A DNA stretch of 37,327 nucleotides from Enterococcus cecorum (GTDB lineage: Bacteria > Bacillota > Bacilli > Lactobacillales > Enterococcaceae): NCBI RefSeq assembly GCF_023221775.1, contig NZ_JAKUDS010000027.1, positions 1-37,327 on the forward strand, given 5' to 3'. Of the stretch, positions 7,692 to 17,177 are shown piece after piece. The notes under the pieces are model-generated. The model did not search any database and was not told the DNA's origin. It was given only the letters and a program-made list of their open reading frames with translations. A program made the position numbers and the translations under genes. Positions within the stretch are counted from its first letter, which is position 1. The number at the start of each line of letters is the position of its first letter.

Positions 7692-8969
7692 ATGAAAAAG
7701 AAAAGTTGGCATTTATTTGGCCCTTTTCTTGCAGCATTTGTACTTTTAGGGGCACTTCTCATCAGTCCTTTGGCACCTAAATTGATTAACCGCACTCAGA
7801 TTTTTCAGGCTTCTACTTCGATGTCAGCTGATGTAATCAAGGGTAATGCGGTGAAGAATCAAGCCTTTACTGATAAGGAGTATGTCCCCTTTTTTGGTTC
7901 ATCTGAATTAAGCCGTATCAGTGCCTTTCATCCGTCTACTTTAGCGCTGAAGTACAAACGGCCTTATGTTCCTTTTCTTTTGGGGGCACCGGGAACACAA
8001 TCGATGACCCATTATTTAATGTTGCAATCTATGGGCAAAGAATTAACGGGTAAAAAGATTGTTTTTGTGATTTCTCCGCAATGGTTTGTGCCAGAAGGAG
8101 TGACGAGCATGTATTTTGATCGCTATTTTTCTAAGCAACAAGCCTATCAATGGCTGTTCCATTTACAAAAGATCGAGGAAGCTGATCGCTATTTTGCTCA
8201 ACGTCTATTAAAATACGATGTGGTGCGTAAAGATGTCCTGTTAACGGGGATGCTTAATCGTGTGAGTCAAAATCAATTACCAACATCACTACAATATGGC
8301 TATTTGAAATTGGCCAATCGTTTTTATGAAAATGAAGATGCGATGTTTGCTGGTTTAGATATTAAAGGCAAAGAGCAAAAAGTAGCCCAAGCGATGAAAA
8401 CTTTGCCAAATAAGTATAATTATCAGAAACTTGATAAATTAGCCTATCAACAAGGGGAAAAGCGCGTAGGTAAAACGCCTTTTATGATTGACCGTCGTTT
8501 CTTCAATCGCAAAGTGAAACCTGATTTAGTTAATCTAAGGGGTGCGCAACAAACTTTTGACTATCGCTATTCACCAGAGTATTCGGATTTTGAATTAGTG
8601 TTGCAGGCCATGGCTAAATATCAAATTGAGCCACTCTTTATCATTCCTCCTGTCAATAAGCAATGGAGTGATTACACCGGTCTTTCACAACAAATGTTAA
8701 AAGAATGCGCGGAAAAAATTACTTATCAGTTGAAGTCACAAGGTTTTGAAAATGTGGTCGACTTTACTGATCAAGCAGCGACACCATACTTTTTACAAGA
8801 TACCATTCATTTAGGGTGGCGTGGATGGCTAGCTAGTGATCAATACATTCAACCATTTTTAATGAGCAAGAAACAACCTGTCAAATATCATCTAGATAAT
8901 CGTTTCTTTTCAAAAGAGTGGCAACAAGCAAAAGTAAATGAAATGGTCTTGCCAAATCCAAATGAATAA
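7692..8969 (+). CDS. dltD: DltD, extracellular D-alanyl transfer protein
   Basis: A 425-residue protein with an N-terminal membrane anchor (about residues 8-26) and an outside SGNH-like catalytic domain. The nucleophile serine is S70 in FFGSSELSR, and D370/H373 in DTIHLGW complete the triad. DltD transfers D-alanine onto lipoteichoic acid and possibly wall teichoic acid, lowering negative surface charge and protecting against cationic peptides. It is the last gene of the operon and is followed by a terminator. Confidence 0.96.
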   Translation: MKKKSWHLFGPFLAAFVLLGALLISPLAPKLINRTQIFQASTSMSADVIKGNAVKNQAFTDKEYVPFFGSSELSRISAFHPSTLALKYKRPYVPFLLGAPGTQSMTHYLMLQSMGKELTGKKIVFVISPQWFVPEGVTSMYFDRYFSKQQAYQWLFHLQKIEEADRYFAQRLLKYDVVRKDVLLTGMLNRVSQNQLPTSLQYGYLKLANRFYENEDAMFAGLDIKGKEQKVAQAMKTLPNKYNYQKLDKLAYQQGEKRVGKTPFMIDRRFFNRKVKPDLVNLRGAQQTFDYRYSPEYSDFELVLQAMAKYQIEPLFIIPPVNKQWSDYTGLSQQMLKECAEKITYQLKSQGFENVVDFTDQAATPYFLQDTIHLGWRGWLASDQYIQPFLMSKKQPVKYHLDNRFFSKEWQQAKVNEMVLPNPNE

Positions 8970-8982
8970 AACATTAATATAG

Positions 8983-9021
8983 CTTCCTAATCTTCTACAA
9001 TGAGGATTGGGAAGTATTTTT
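8983..9021 (+). terminator. Terminator of the dlt operon
   Basis: A 10-bp stem with one G-U pair (8983-8992 with 9005-9014) precedes a T run. It lies 13 bases after the dltD stop. Confidence 0.85.
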
Positions 9022-9032
9022 GTGTAAAAATC

Positions 9033-9061
9033 TTGCGGTGTTCAGTAAACTGTTGTATAAT
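9033..9061 (+). promoter_or_regulatory. Promoter and operator of the LacI-family gene
   Basis: TTGCGG (9033-9038), a 17-base spacer and TATAAT (9056-9061) form the promoter. The spacer holds GTTCAGTAAAC (9040-9050), the reverse complement of which (GTTTACTGAAC) differs by one base from the operator in the sugar operon promoter. This points to autorepression. Confidence 0.75.
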
Positions 9062-9096
9062 GTTTACCAAAGAATGCAGAATTGGGGAGTATGTTT

Positions 9097-10137
9097 ATGG
9101 CAGGGATTAGAACAGTTGCAAAACGTGCGAAAGTTTCACCCGCTACTGTTTCTCGTTTCTTAAATAATGATCCGTCATTAAGAGTAACCGAGGAAACTAA
9201 AGAAAGAATTTTGGAAGCGGTACAATTTTATCATTATGAAAAGAAAGAGCGTAAAGGACAAAAAGGACCACTCATTGAATTAGGGGTTTTAACAACCGCC
9301 TCAGAAATTCATGAGTTGGAAGATCCGTATTTTCGCTCGATTCGAATTGGTGTTTTGACAGAATCATCAAATAGCAATGTCGAAGTCAAAAAAATATTGT
9401 ATCGTCAGCAAGATAAGGAATTTAGACTTGATGAATTAAAGGACTGTGGCGCGATATTGGTGATTGGCCGTTTTTGTGATCAGGTGATTGAACAACTCTA
9501 TCAAATGAATCCGCATATCGTTGTATTGGATGTACCTAGTTCAGAAATTCATTATGAAGTGGATTCGGTGTTTACCAATCTTGCTAAAGCGATGGTACAG
9601 CAACTAAATCGCCTGTATGAAAATGGCCATCGAACCATCAGTTATATTGGTGGTAAGAATCAAGTGATGACAATTGAAGGGACAACGAATGTCAATGGCT
9701 TAGAGGCACGTAATATCGCTTATGAACAATGGATGAAAGAAAGTGCATTGGCTGATTTTGAACATAGTTATCTTGGGGATTGGAGTTATGAAGATGGCTA
9801 CCGTTTAACAATGGAACTTTTGGAGAAGCAAAAAGATTGTTTACCAACGGCAATTGTTGCAGGTAGTGATCCGATGGCTGTAGGGATTTATCGAGCTTTG
9901 CAAAAAAGAGGATTGAAGATACCAGAGGATATATCTGTTGTCAGTTTTGATGATTTAGAAGTTGCTGAATTTTTAACGCCAAATTTAAGTAGCGTGTATA
10001 TTGCAGCTGAAGAAATTGGTAAAATTGCGGTCCGTTTAGCACGTCAACGATTGCTAAAAGAAAGAGAAGTTCCAGTAAACGTTGAAGTAGGGTATCAAGT
10101 AAAGGTCCGAGAAAGCGAAAAAAATCTGATTTATTGA
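9097..10137 (+). CDS. LacI/GalR-family regulator of the raffinose-type sugar locus (MsmR-like)
   Basis: A 346-residue repressor. The N-terminal helix-turn-helix is at about 5-24 (TVAKRAKVSPATVSRFLNN), followed by a hinge and a periplasmic-binding-protein-like sugar domain with SFDD near the C-terminus. The start is ATG 9097, seven bases after GGGGAG. An in-frame ATG at 9091 and TTG at 9082 are too close to, or overlap, that site. The gene has its own promoter and terminator and precedes the transporter and alpha-galactosidase genes. The shared operator in both promoters supports local control. The likely inducer is an alpha-galactoside or galactose, by inference from the target genes. This differs from streptococcal MsmR, which is AraC-type, hence no symbol. 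Confidence 0.9.
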   Translation: MAGIRTVAKRAKVSPATVSRFLNNDPSLRVTEETKERILEAVQFYHYEKKERKGQKGPLIELGVLTTASEIHELEDPYFRSIRIGVLTESSNSNVEVKKILYRQQDKEFRLDELKDCGAILVIGRFCDQVIEQLYQMNPHIVVLDVPSSEIHYEVDSVFTNLAKAMVQQLNRLYENGHRTISYIGGKNQVMTIEGTTNVNGLEARNIAYEQWMKESALADFEHSYLGDWSYEDGYRLTMELLEKQKDCLPTAIVAGSDPMAVGIYRALQKRGLKIPEDISVVSFDDLEVAEFLTPNLSSVYIAAEEIGKIAVRLARQRLLKEREVPVNVEVGYQVKVRESEKNLIY

Positions 10138-10144
10138 TGATTTG

Positions 10145-10177
10145 GACATCTAGTGTAATGACTAGGTGTCTTTTTTT
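10145..10177 (+). terminator. Terminator after the LacI-family gene
   Basis: A 10-bp stem with one G-U pair (10145-10154 with 10161-10170) is followed by seven T residues. Confidence 0.92.
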
Positions 10178-10189
10178 ATTCATGAATAC

Positions 10190-10200
10190 GTTTAGTAAAA
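10190..10200. promoter_or_regulatory. Auxiliary operator-like site upstream of the sugar operon
   Basis: GTTTAGTAAAA differs by two bases from the operator at 10237-10247, and their centres are 47 bp apart. It could act as a second binding site for looping or cooperative repression. Confidence 0.45.
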
Positions 10201-10227
10201 AATACTTTTATTTTTACTAATAAAATA

Positions 10228-10256
10228 TTGACAAATGTTTAGTGAACGTTTATTAT
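10228..10256 (+). promoter_or_regulatory. Promoter and operator of the sugar-uptake operon
   Basis: TTGACA (10228-10233), a 17-base spacer and TATTAT (10251-10256) form a strong promoter. The operator GTTTAGTGAAC (10237-10247) lies in the spacer, the same arrangement as in the regulator's own promoter. Confidence 0.85.
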
Positions 10257-10269
10257 ATGATTGTAATAA

Positions 10270-10283
10270 AGAAAACGCATCCA
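10270..10283 (+). promoter_or_regulatory. Weak cre-like site
   Basis: AGAAAACGCATCCA keeps the central CG and part of the arms of the CcpA cre consensus, with about three mismatches. It lies just after the expected start of transcription, where CcpA could block elongation. Confidence 0.3.
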
Positions 10284-10301
10284 TTTTAGGAGGGGAAAAG
10301 C

Positions 10302-11558
10302 ATGAAAGTTGCTAAAAAATTGTTAGTAGGTGTTAGTTTGGTTAGTGCAGTTGGTTTACTAGCTGCCTGTGGTAATTCGTCTAAATCATCTAATGGTGGT
10401 AAAACGAAAGAGATTGAATTCTTTAGCCAAAAGAAAGAAATGCAACCAACACTACAAAAAATTATCAAAGACTTTGAAAAGGAAAATCCAGATATCAAGG
10501 TTAAATTTACCAATGTGCCAGATGCTGGTAAAGTCTTGAAAACACGTATCGCAAGTGGAGATACACCGGATGTAGTTAACGTTTACCCACAAAACGCTGA
10601 TTTCCAAGAATGGGCAAAAGCAGGGGTCTTCGAAGATTTAACGGGTAAAGATTACTTGAAGAACTTAAAAGAAGGCGCGGCTGAAACCTATGCGATTAAT
10701 GATAAAGTTTATTCCGTCCCATTAACAAACAATGCTTGGGGATTCTTCTACAACGCAGATAAGTTCAAACAATTAGGTTTAGAAGCACCTAAAACTTGGG
10801 ATGATTTTGAAAAATTGGTTGCCACAATTAAAGATAAAGGTGAAACGCCTTTTGCTTTAGCGCTAACACAAGCAGATTCATGGACTTTAAACGGTTACCA
10901 TCAATTAGCTTGGGCAACTGTAGCCGGTGGTTTCAAAGCAGCGAATGATGAATTAGTTCGCAGTCCTAAAGATGGCATTAAAACATCAAGTGAAGTATTC
11001 CAACAAGTGACTAAAGAATTAGATTTATTACATGGTAATGGACAAAAGAATGCAACTGGAGCAACTTATGATGATGCCATTGCAACGTTTGCAAAGGGCG
11101 ATGCTTTAATCTTCCCTAATGGTATTTGGGCATTACCAGCTATCCAAAATCAACATCCAAAATTTGAAGTTCGTACTTTTGCTTATCCAGGCGTAAAAGA
11201 AGGACAAGAATTAACTGTTGGTGCGGCTGACTTAGCTTTATCTGTTTCAAATAAATCTAAAAACAAAGAAGCTGCAAATAAATTCATGAAATATATGACA
11301 ACTAAAGCAGCGATGCAAAAATACTATGACGTAGATGGTTCACCAACCTCAGTCACTGCTGTTGATACAGATGGAAAATTTGAAGAAACAAAAGGTGTAA
11401 CACAATATGTATTTACTGATAAACAAATCGTATGGTTACAAAAAGAATGGACTTCAGAAGAAAAATTCTGGCATGCAACTGTTAACTATGTCAACTCTCA
11501 AAAAGCAGATCAATTAGCAAATGATCTAAACACATTCTTCAATACAATGAAGAAATAA
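10302..11558 (+). CDS. msmE: Sugar ABC transporter substrate-binding lipoprotein (MsmE-like)
   Basis: A 418-residue family 1 extracellular solute-binding protein. It has a lipoprotein signal with a lipobox ending LAAC (C23), a serine-rich linker and a mature two-lobe binding domain. It would be anchored outside the membrane and deliver an oligosaccharide to the two permeases encoded next. The partner alpha-galactosidase and sucrose phosphorylase indicate raffinose, melibiose or related sugars, as in the streptococcal msm system. A strong AGGAGG precedes the ATG. The symbol reflects synteny and family; the ligand is inferred. Confidence 0.9.
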   Translation: MKVAKKLLVGVSLVSAVGLLAACGNSSKSSNGGKTKEIEFFSQKKEMQPTLQKIIKDFEKENPDIKVKFTNVPDAGKVLKTRIASGDTPDVVNVYPQNADFQEWAKAGVFEDLTGKDYLKNLKEGAAETYAINDKVYSVPLTNNAWGFFYNADKFKQLGLEAPKTWDDFEKLVATIKDKGETPFALALTQADSWTLNGYHQLAWATVAGGFKAANDELVRSPKDGIKTSSEVFQQVTKELDLLHGNGQKNATGATYDDAIATFAKGDALIFPNGIWALPAIQNQHPKFEVRTFAYPGVKEGQELTVGAADLALSVSNKSKNKEAANKFMKYMTTKAAMQKYYDVDGSPTSVTAVDTDGKFEETKGVTQYVFTDKQIVWLQKEWTSEEKFWHATVNYVNSQKADQLANDLNTFFNTMKK

Positions 11559-11586
11559 AAAATAATCAAAAAAGGAGCACACCATT

Positions 11587-12459
11587 ATGTTTAAGAAGGG
11601 ATTTTTCAATCGTAGTTGGGCATGGCTGTTTGTCATCGTTCCAATTGTTTTACAGTTAGTATTCTTCTATGTGCCAATGGTGCGTGGATTTATCTATAGC
11701 TTAACAGACTGGACTGGTTTAACCCCAGATTACAATTTTATTGGATTAAAGAATTTTGAGCATATTGTTTCTGATTCTTATTTCATGAAATCAGTTGGGT
11801 TTACAGTAATGTTTACGATTGCCCTCATTATCGGTGAAGTGGTGCTCGGCATTGTGATTGCGCGTTTATTAAACCGCAAGATGAAAGGAGTAGGCTTTTT
11901 TAGAACAGCCTACTTCTTCCCCGCAGTGCTAAGTACGGTAACTTTAGGATTGATCTTTAAACAATTATTTAACTACGGTTTACCACAATTAGGAGAAAAA
12001 TTAGGAATTGAGTTTTTATCACAAAACTTAATTGCTAATGAGCATACGGTATTTTGGGGAGTGTTATTTGTAGCTCTCTGGCAAGGTGTTGCGATGCCAG
12101 TCGTTATCTTCTTAGCTGGTTTACAAAGTATTCCCGAAGATATCTTAGAAGCAGCCGACATTGATGGGGCAAATAATTGGCAGAAGTTCTTAAATATTGA
12201 AATTCCGTATTTATTACCTTCGTTGAGTATGGTCTTTATCATGGCGTTAAAATCTGGGTTAACGGCCTTTGATTTGGTTTATGCCTTAACTGGTGGCGGA
12301 CCAAACGATAAAACGACCACTCTTGGATTATTGGTTTATAACTATGCCTTCCAAAATAATCAATATGGTTATGCCAATGCGATTGCGGTTGTATTATTTA
12401 TCGTGATTGCCATTATCTCAATCTTACAAATTCGTTTATCTAGAAAGTTTGAAGTATAG
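11587..12459 (+). CDS. msmF: Sugar ABC transporter permease (MsmF-like)
   Basis: A 290-residue inner-membrane permease of the MalF/UgpA group, with six predicted transmembrane segments. The cytoplasmic EAA loop is at about 188-208 (EAADIDGANNW), where the ATPase docks. It pairs with the next gene product to form the channel of a carbohydrate importer. It lies 28 bases after the binding-protein gene with AAAGGAG upstream, and 12 bases before its partner. Confidence 0.92.
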   Translation: MFKKGFFNRSWAWLFVIVPIVLQLVFFYVPMVRGFIYSLTDWTGLTPDYNFIGLKNFEHIVSDSYFMKSVGFTVMFTIALIIGEVVLGIVIARLLNRKMKGVGFFRTAYFFPAVLSTVTLGLIFKQLFNYGLPQLGEKLGIEFLSQNLIANEHTVFWGVLFVALWQGVAMPVVIFLAGLQSIPEDILEAADIDGANNWQKFLNIEIPYLLPSLSMVFIMALKSGLTAFDLVYALTGGGPNDKTTTLGLLVYNYAFQNNQYGYANAIAVVLFIVIAIISILQIRLSRKFEV

Positions 12460-12471
12460 GAGGAGTAGAAG

Positions 12472-13296
12472 ATGAAACGTAAAGGAACTGTTTTTAGTTA
12501 TCTAGCTTTAATACTGGGATTTTGTTTAATCTTTATTCCACTGTATTTCACCGTCTTGTCCTCTTTTAAAGAAACAAGTCAAATCACAGGTAATTTCTTT
12601 GGTTTACCTAACCCATTTACAATGGATAACTTCCAACGTTTGCTAGATGATGGGATTAGTCAATATTTCTTGAATTCAGCGGTTATCTCGGTATTTTCAA
12701 TCGTTTTAATTACCTTTTTTGTACCGATGGCAGCTTTTTCAATTGCTCGTAATTTATCTAAGAAAAAAGCCTTTGCCTTGATGTATTCATTCTTGATTCT
12801 AGGTATTTTTGTTCCCTTCCAAGTCATCATGATTCCAATTACGACAATGATGACAAAATTAGGTCTTTCAAATATCCCTGGATTAATCATTTTGTATTTA
12901 GCTTATGCGATTCCACAGACTTTATTCTTGTATGTAGGTTATATCAAAACAGCTATTCCTGAAGAGTTGGATGAAGCTGCAGAAATTGATGGTTGTGGTA
13001 AGTTTCGGATGTACTTCCAAATTGCATTTCCATTGATGAAACCAATGCATGCAACAACATTAATCATTAATGCTTTGTGGATTTGGAATGACTTCTTGTT
13101 ACCATTATTAATTCTAAATAAAGATAATTCAAACTGGACATTACCATTATTCCAATACAACTACCAAGGTCAATATTTCAGTGATTATGGTCCAAGTTTT
13201 GCTTCTTATGTTGTAGGAATTATCGTTATCTTAATCGTTTACTTGATTTTCCAAAAGAACATTATTTCTGGTATGACTAATGGTTCTGTAAAATAA
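12472..13296 (+). CDS. msmG: Sugar ABC transporter permease (MsmG-like)
   Basis: A 274-residue permease of the MalG/UgpE group. It has six transmembrane helices and the EAA loop EAAEIDGCGKF at about 168-178. It forms a heterodimer with the preceding permease. No ATP-binding subunit is encoded in this operon, so a shared MsmK/MalK-type ATPase from another locus is probably used, as is known for several Firmicutes sugar importers. A strong AGGAGG precedes the ATG. Confidence 0.92.
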   Translation: MKRKGTVFSYLALILGFCLIFIPLYFTVLSSFKETSQITGNFFGLPNPFTMDNFQRLLDDGISQYFLNSAVISVFSIVLITFFVPMAAFSIARNLSKKKAFALMYSFLILGIFVPFQVIMIPITTMMTKLGLSNIPGLIILYLAYAIPQTLFLYVGYIKTAIPEELDEAAEIDGCGKFRMYFQIAFPLMKPMHATTLIINALWIWNDFLLPLLILNKDNSNWTLPLFQYNYQGQYFSDYGPSFASYVVGIIVILIVYLIFQKNIISGMTNGSVK

Positions 13297-13313
13297 TTTT
13301 GAGGAGAAGCTAA

Positions 13314-15494
13314 ATGATAATTTTTGATGAGAAAATAAATGTTTTTCACTTATTTAACGAAAAAATAAGTTATTTGATTCAAATTGAAGACTTCGGGTAT
13401 GTCAATCATCTTTATTTTGGTAAGAAAATCAAGGGTTATTCGAATTTACATCGTTATCGTCGAATTGACCGCGCGTTTTCACCAAATCCTAGTGAAGCAA
13501 CTGATCGTACCTTTTCTTTAGATACGATGTTGATGGAATATCCAAGTCATGGAAATGGCGATTTTCGTGAACCAGCTATCCAGCTACAGTTCAAAGACGG
13601 TTCGACTATTTGTGATTTTCGCTACCAAGACTATCGAATATATGATGGTAAAAAAGAATTACCAGGTTTACCAGCCACTTATGCTAATGAAGCGCAGGCG
13701 GAAACTTTAGAGCTTATTTTAGTCGATGAAGTCGCAAAATTACGCTTAGTTTTGAGTTATACGATTTTTAAAGACGCGGCGGTATTGACAAGATCTGCTC
13801 GTCTAGAAAATCAAGGGACTCAGACCGTTGCGATTCAGCGTTTAGCAAGTAGCAATCTTGATTTTTATGCTAGAGAGCTAGAAGTCATTGATTTACACGG
13901 AGCTTGGGGACATGAGCGACAAATTGGACGTCAAGCCATTACGCAGGGAATTCGTGTTTTTGATAGCAAACGCGGTGCAAGTAGTCATATGCAAAATCCA
14001 TTTGTGGCTCTTGTAGAACCTACCACTACGGAGTTTCATGGGGAAGCTTTCGGTTGTTGTTTAGTCTATAGTGGCAATTTTGAGGCAGTGGTGCAACAAG
14101 ATCAGTATCAGCAAACGCGTCTGATAATGGGAATCAATTCTTTTCAGTTTAATTGGCAATTGCAGCCAAACAAGAGTTTTACCACACCGGAAGCCGTATT
14201 CGTGTATAGTGATCAAGGATTAAATCAATTATCCGCCACTTATCATGATTTATTTAATCAACATTTGGTTCGTGGTAACTATCAAGGAAAAGAACGTCCG
14301 ACGCTGATTAATAACTGGGAAGCGACATATTTTGATTTTAACGAAGAAAAATTGATGCAAATCGTGGATGAAGCGGAAAAATTGGGGATTGAAATGTTTG
14401 TGTTAGATGATGGCTGGTTTGGCAAACGCGATGACGATTATTCTTCATTAGGTGACTGGGTTGAATATCGCGAAAAACTAAATGGCCGTCTGCAAAACAT
14501 TGCGGAAAAAGTACATGCTAAGGGAATGAAATTTGGTCTCTGGGTGGAACCTGAGATGATTTCAGAAGATAGCGAGCTATTTCGTGCCCATCCTGATTGG
14601 GCGTTTCAAGTGCCGAATCGTCCACGTAGTACGAGTCGTAGCCAGTATGTATTGGATTTTTCAAGAGAAGAGGTTCGTGAAAATATCTACCAACAATTAA
14701 CTGCGATTTTAGACCATACGGATGTTGATTATATTAAATGGGATATGAATCGCAATATGACTGAAGTCTATTCAACCCAACTACCACCAGAAGCGCAAGG
14801 GGAAGTGGCGCATCGCTATATTCTTGGGTTGTATGACTTGTTAGAAAAAATAACCACTCGCTATCCAGATATTTTATTTGAAAGTTGCTCAGGTGGCGGC
14901 GGACGCTTTGATGCAGGAATGTTGTATTACATGCCACAAACATGGACAAGTGATAATACGGATGCTTTAGCGCGCTTGAATATTCAATATGGTACAAGTA
15001 TGGTTTATCCAATTTCAACGATGGGTTCCCATGTTTCAGCGGTGCCAAACCATCAAACCCATCGCGTAACCAGTTTAGCAATTCGTGGCAATGTTGCGAT
15101 GTCAGGTGTGTTAGGTTATGAGCTTGATTTAACGAAATTGACTGCCGAAGAAAAGACATGCATTCGAGAACAAATTATCTTTTATAAACAACACCGGGCT
15201 TTATTCCAGTTCGGACGATTTATCCGTTTGACCTCACCATTTGAAAAAAATAGTTGCGCCTGGATGTTTGTTTCAAAAGATCAAAAAGAAGCCATCGCCT
15301 TTTATTTCAGAAAGTATGCTCAGGCTTCCTTCCCGCTAGAAACGTTACGACTAGCAGGACTAGATGAAGAACAAATCTATGAATTGAATGGTTGTGAAAT
15401 CTCTGGTAGTGAAGCCATGCATTTAGGACTTTACATTGATGAAAACCTGACAGGCGATTATGCCACACAGATGTTTTATTTAAAAGCAAAATAA
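13314..15494 (+). CDS. aga: Alpha-galactosidase, GH36
   Basis: A 726-residue glycoside hydrolase family 36 enzyme that removes terminal alpha-1,6-galactose from raffinose, melibiose and stachyose. An N-terminal beta-sandwich domain precedes the catalytic barrel from about residue 325. The nucleophile is D477 in KWDMNR and the acid/base is D547 in TSDNTDA. Substrate-binding motifs DDGWFG (365-370) and SCSGGGGRFD (524-533) are present. There is no signal peptide, so the enzyme acts in the cytoplasm after import. Length and residues match tetrameric bacterial enzymes. It lies 17 bases after the second permease gene and is followed by a terminator. Confidence 0.96.
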   Translation: MIIFDEKINVFHLFNEKISYLIQIEDFGYVNHLYFGKKIKGYSNLHRYRRIDRAFSPNPSEATDRTFSLDTMLMEYPSHGNGDFREPAIQLQFKDGSTICDFRYQDYRIYDGKKELPGLPATYANEAQAETLELILVDEVAKLRLVLSYTIFKDAAVLTRSARLENQGTQTVAIQRLASSNLDFYARELEVIDLHGAWGHERQIGRQAITQGIRVFDSKRGASSHMQNPFVALVEPTTTEFHGEAFGCCLVYSGNFEAVVQQDQYQQTRLIMGINSFQFNWQLQPNKSFTTPEAVFVYSDQGLNQLSATYHDLFNQHLVRGNYQGKERPTLINNWEATYFDFNEEKLMQIVDEAEKLGIEMFVLDDGWFGKRDDDYSSLGDWVEYREKLNGRLQNIAEKVHAKGMKFGLWVEPEMISEDSELFRAHPDWAFQVPNRPRSTSRSQYVLDFSREEVRENIYQQLTAILDHTDVDYIKWDMNRNMTEVYSTQLPPEAQGEVAHRYILGLYDLLEKITTRYPDILFESCSGGGGRFDAGMLYYMPQTWTSDNTDALARLNIQYGTSMVYPISTMGSHVSAVPNHQTHRVTSLAIRGNVAMSGVLGYELDLTKLTAEEKTCIREQIIFYKQHRALFQFGRFIRLTSPFEKNSCAWMFVSKDQKEAIAFYFRKYAQASFPLETLRLAGLDEEQIYELNGCEISGSEAMHLGLYIDENLTGDYATQMFYLKAK

Positions 15495-15500
15495 CAGTAG

Positions 15501-15548
15501 GCAACCAAATGACTTGAATAATTTTTCGGTTCATTTGGTTGCTTTTTT
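15501..15548 (+). terminator. Terminator between aga and gtfA
   Basis: A perfect 12-bp stem (15501-15512 with 15531-15542) is followed by six T residues. No promoter is visible between it and gtfA 24 bases further on, so gtfA probably depends on read-through, which would lower its expression relative to upstream genes. Confidence 0.88.
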
Positions 15549-15571
15549 AAAGAAAAATTGGAGGTTATACC

Positions 15572-17023
15572 ATGAAAATAAAAAACGAAGCAATGTTAAT
15601 TACGTATTGTGATAGCTTAGGAAATAACTTGAAAGATTTAAATAAAGTATTAGATAAACATTTAAATGGTGTTGTGGGTGGGATTCATCTGTTGCCTTTC
15701 TTCCCATCTACTGGTGACCGCGGTTTTGCGCCAAGTGACTACACTGTGGTAGATCAAGCATTTGGGACTTGGGAAGAAGTGGAAGCATTAGGCGAAAAAT
15801 ATTATTTAATGTTTGATTTCATGATCAATCATATCTCACGCGAATCAAAATTTTTCCAAGATTTTAAACAAAACCATGAAGATTCGCCTTATAAAGATAT
15901 GTTTATCCGCATTCATCAGTTTTTCCCTGAAAATCGTCCGACACCAGAAGACATTGATTTGATTTATAAACGCAAAGATAAAGCACCGTTTCAGGAAGTG
16001 ACTTTTGCCGATGGGACCACTGAGCAAGTGTGGAATACTTTCGGTGAAGAACAAATTGACTTAGATGTAACCAAGGAAGTAACCAAACAATTTATTAAGG
16101 ATACTTTAAAAGATATGGCAAGCCATGGATGCTCTTTGATTCGTTTGGACGCTTTTGCCTATGCGATTAAAAAATTAGATACCAATGATTTCTTTGTCGA
16201 ACCGGAAATTTGGGAATTATTAGATGAAGTACGTGAGGAAGCAGCCAAATATGATTGTGAGTTGCTGCCGGAAATTCATGAACATTATACAATTCAAATG
16301 AAAATTGCAGATCATGATTACTATGTTTATGACTTTGCTTTACCAATGATTACGCTCTTTTCATTGTATAGTGGGAAGTCCAACCGCTTAGCTCATTGGT
16401 TAAAAATGAGTCCGATGAAGCAATTCACTACACTTGATACACACGATGGTATCGGAGTAGTGGATGCCAAAGACTTATTGACCGATGAAGAGTTGAATTA
16501 TACATCTGAAGAGCTATATAAAGTCGGTGCGAATGTGAAGAAAATTTACTCTTCTGCAAGCTATAATAATTTGGATATTTATCAAATCAATTCGACCTAC
16601 TATAGTGCTTTAGGTGATAATGACCGTAGTTACTTATTAGCACGGGCCATTCAGTGTTTTGCACCGGGGATTCCACAAATTTATTATGTTGGTTTATTGG
16701 CAGGAAAAAATGACATTGAGCTATTGGAAAATACCAAAGAAGGCCGCAATATCAACCGTCACTACTATACATTGCCAGAAATCGATGAAGAAGTAAAACG
16801 CCCAGTGGTGAAATCTTTATTTGATTTACTACGCTTTAGAAATACTGCTGCAGCTTTTGATTTAGCCGGTGAAATTATTGTTGAAACACCAAGCGAAGAA
16901 ACAATTATCATCACTAGAAAAGATAGCCAAGGAGATCGTGCGGTATTGACTGCTAATCTTCAAACCAAGGACTTTGAAGTGAAACATAACGGAGAAGTAG
17001 TACTAACACAATTAGCCGAATAA
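15572..17023 (+). CDS. gtfA: Sucrose phosphorylase, GH13
   Basis: A 483-residue GH13 subfamily 18 enzyme converting sucrose and phosphate to glucose 1-phosphate and fructose. The nucleophile is D193 in RLDAFAY, the acid/base is E234 in LLPEIHEHY, and the transition-state aspartate is D292 in THDGIG. There is no signal peptide, so it is cytoplasmic. Sucrose would come from raffinose once alpha-galactosidase has removed galactose, which explains the pairing. The ATG has TTGGAGG upstream. A related possibility in this subfamily is a phosphorylase for sucrose 6-phosphate or glucosylglycerate, but synteny and length favour GtfA. Confidence 0.92.
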   Translation: MKIKNEAMLITYCDSLGNNLKDLNKVLDKHLNGVVGGIHLLPFFPSTGDRGFAPSDYTVVDQAFGTWEEVEALGEKYYLMFDFMINHISRESKFFQDFKQNHEDSPYKDMFIRIHQFFPENRPTPEDIDLIYKRKDKAPFQEVTFADGTTEQVWNTFGEEQIDLDVTKEVTKQFIKDTLKDMASHGCSLIRLDAFAYAIKKLDTNDFFVEPEIWELLDEVREEAAKYDCELLPEIHEHYTIQMKIADHDYYVYDFALPMITLFSLYSGKSNRLAHWLKMSPMKQFTTLDTHDGIGVVDAKDLLTDEELNYTSEELYKVGANVKKIYSSASYNNLDIYQINSTYYSALGDNDRSYLLARAIQCFAPGIPQIYYVGLLAGKNDIELLENTKEGRNINRHYYTLPEIDEEVKRPVVKSLFDLLRFRNTAAAFDLAGEIIVETPSEETIIITRKDSQGDRAVLTANLQTKDFEVKHNGEVVLTQLAE

Positions 17024-17029
17024 GAAAAG

Positions 17030-17056
17030 AAGGAGTGCAAATTTTGTGCTCCTTTA
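17030..17056 (+). terminator. Terminator after gtfA
   Basis: AAGGAG and CTCCTT arms with two internal G-U pairs form a hairpin seven bases after the gtfA stop, followed by a short T-rich stretch. It is a moderate terminator. Confidence 0.65.
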
Positions 17057-17111
17057 TTAATTAAAGTGTTTTAAAATATTTTTAATCTTATCTGAAAAAC
17101 AGAAGGGATTT

Positions 17112-17133
17112 AAATGTTGATATATCAACGTTT
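17112..17133. promoter_or_regulatory. 22-bp near-perfect palindrome upstream of the spe leader
   Basis: The core GTTGATATATCAAC (17116-17129) is a perfect 14-bp dyad, and flanking AAA/TTT extends it to 22 bp with one mismatched pair. It lies about 50 bp upstream of the -35 of the leader promoter, a plausible activator or repressor site. The protein is unknown. Confidence 0.5.
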
Positions 17134-17177
17134 AATTGGATATTTAATAAAAAACACAGAAAATTTTAAATTAATGC

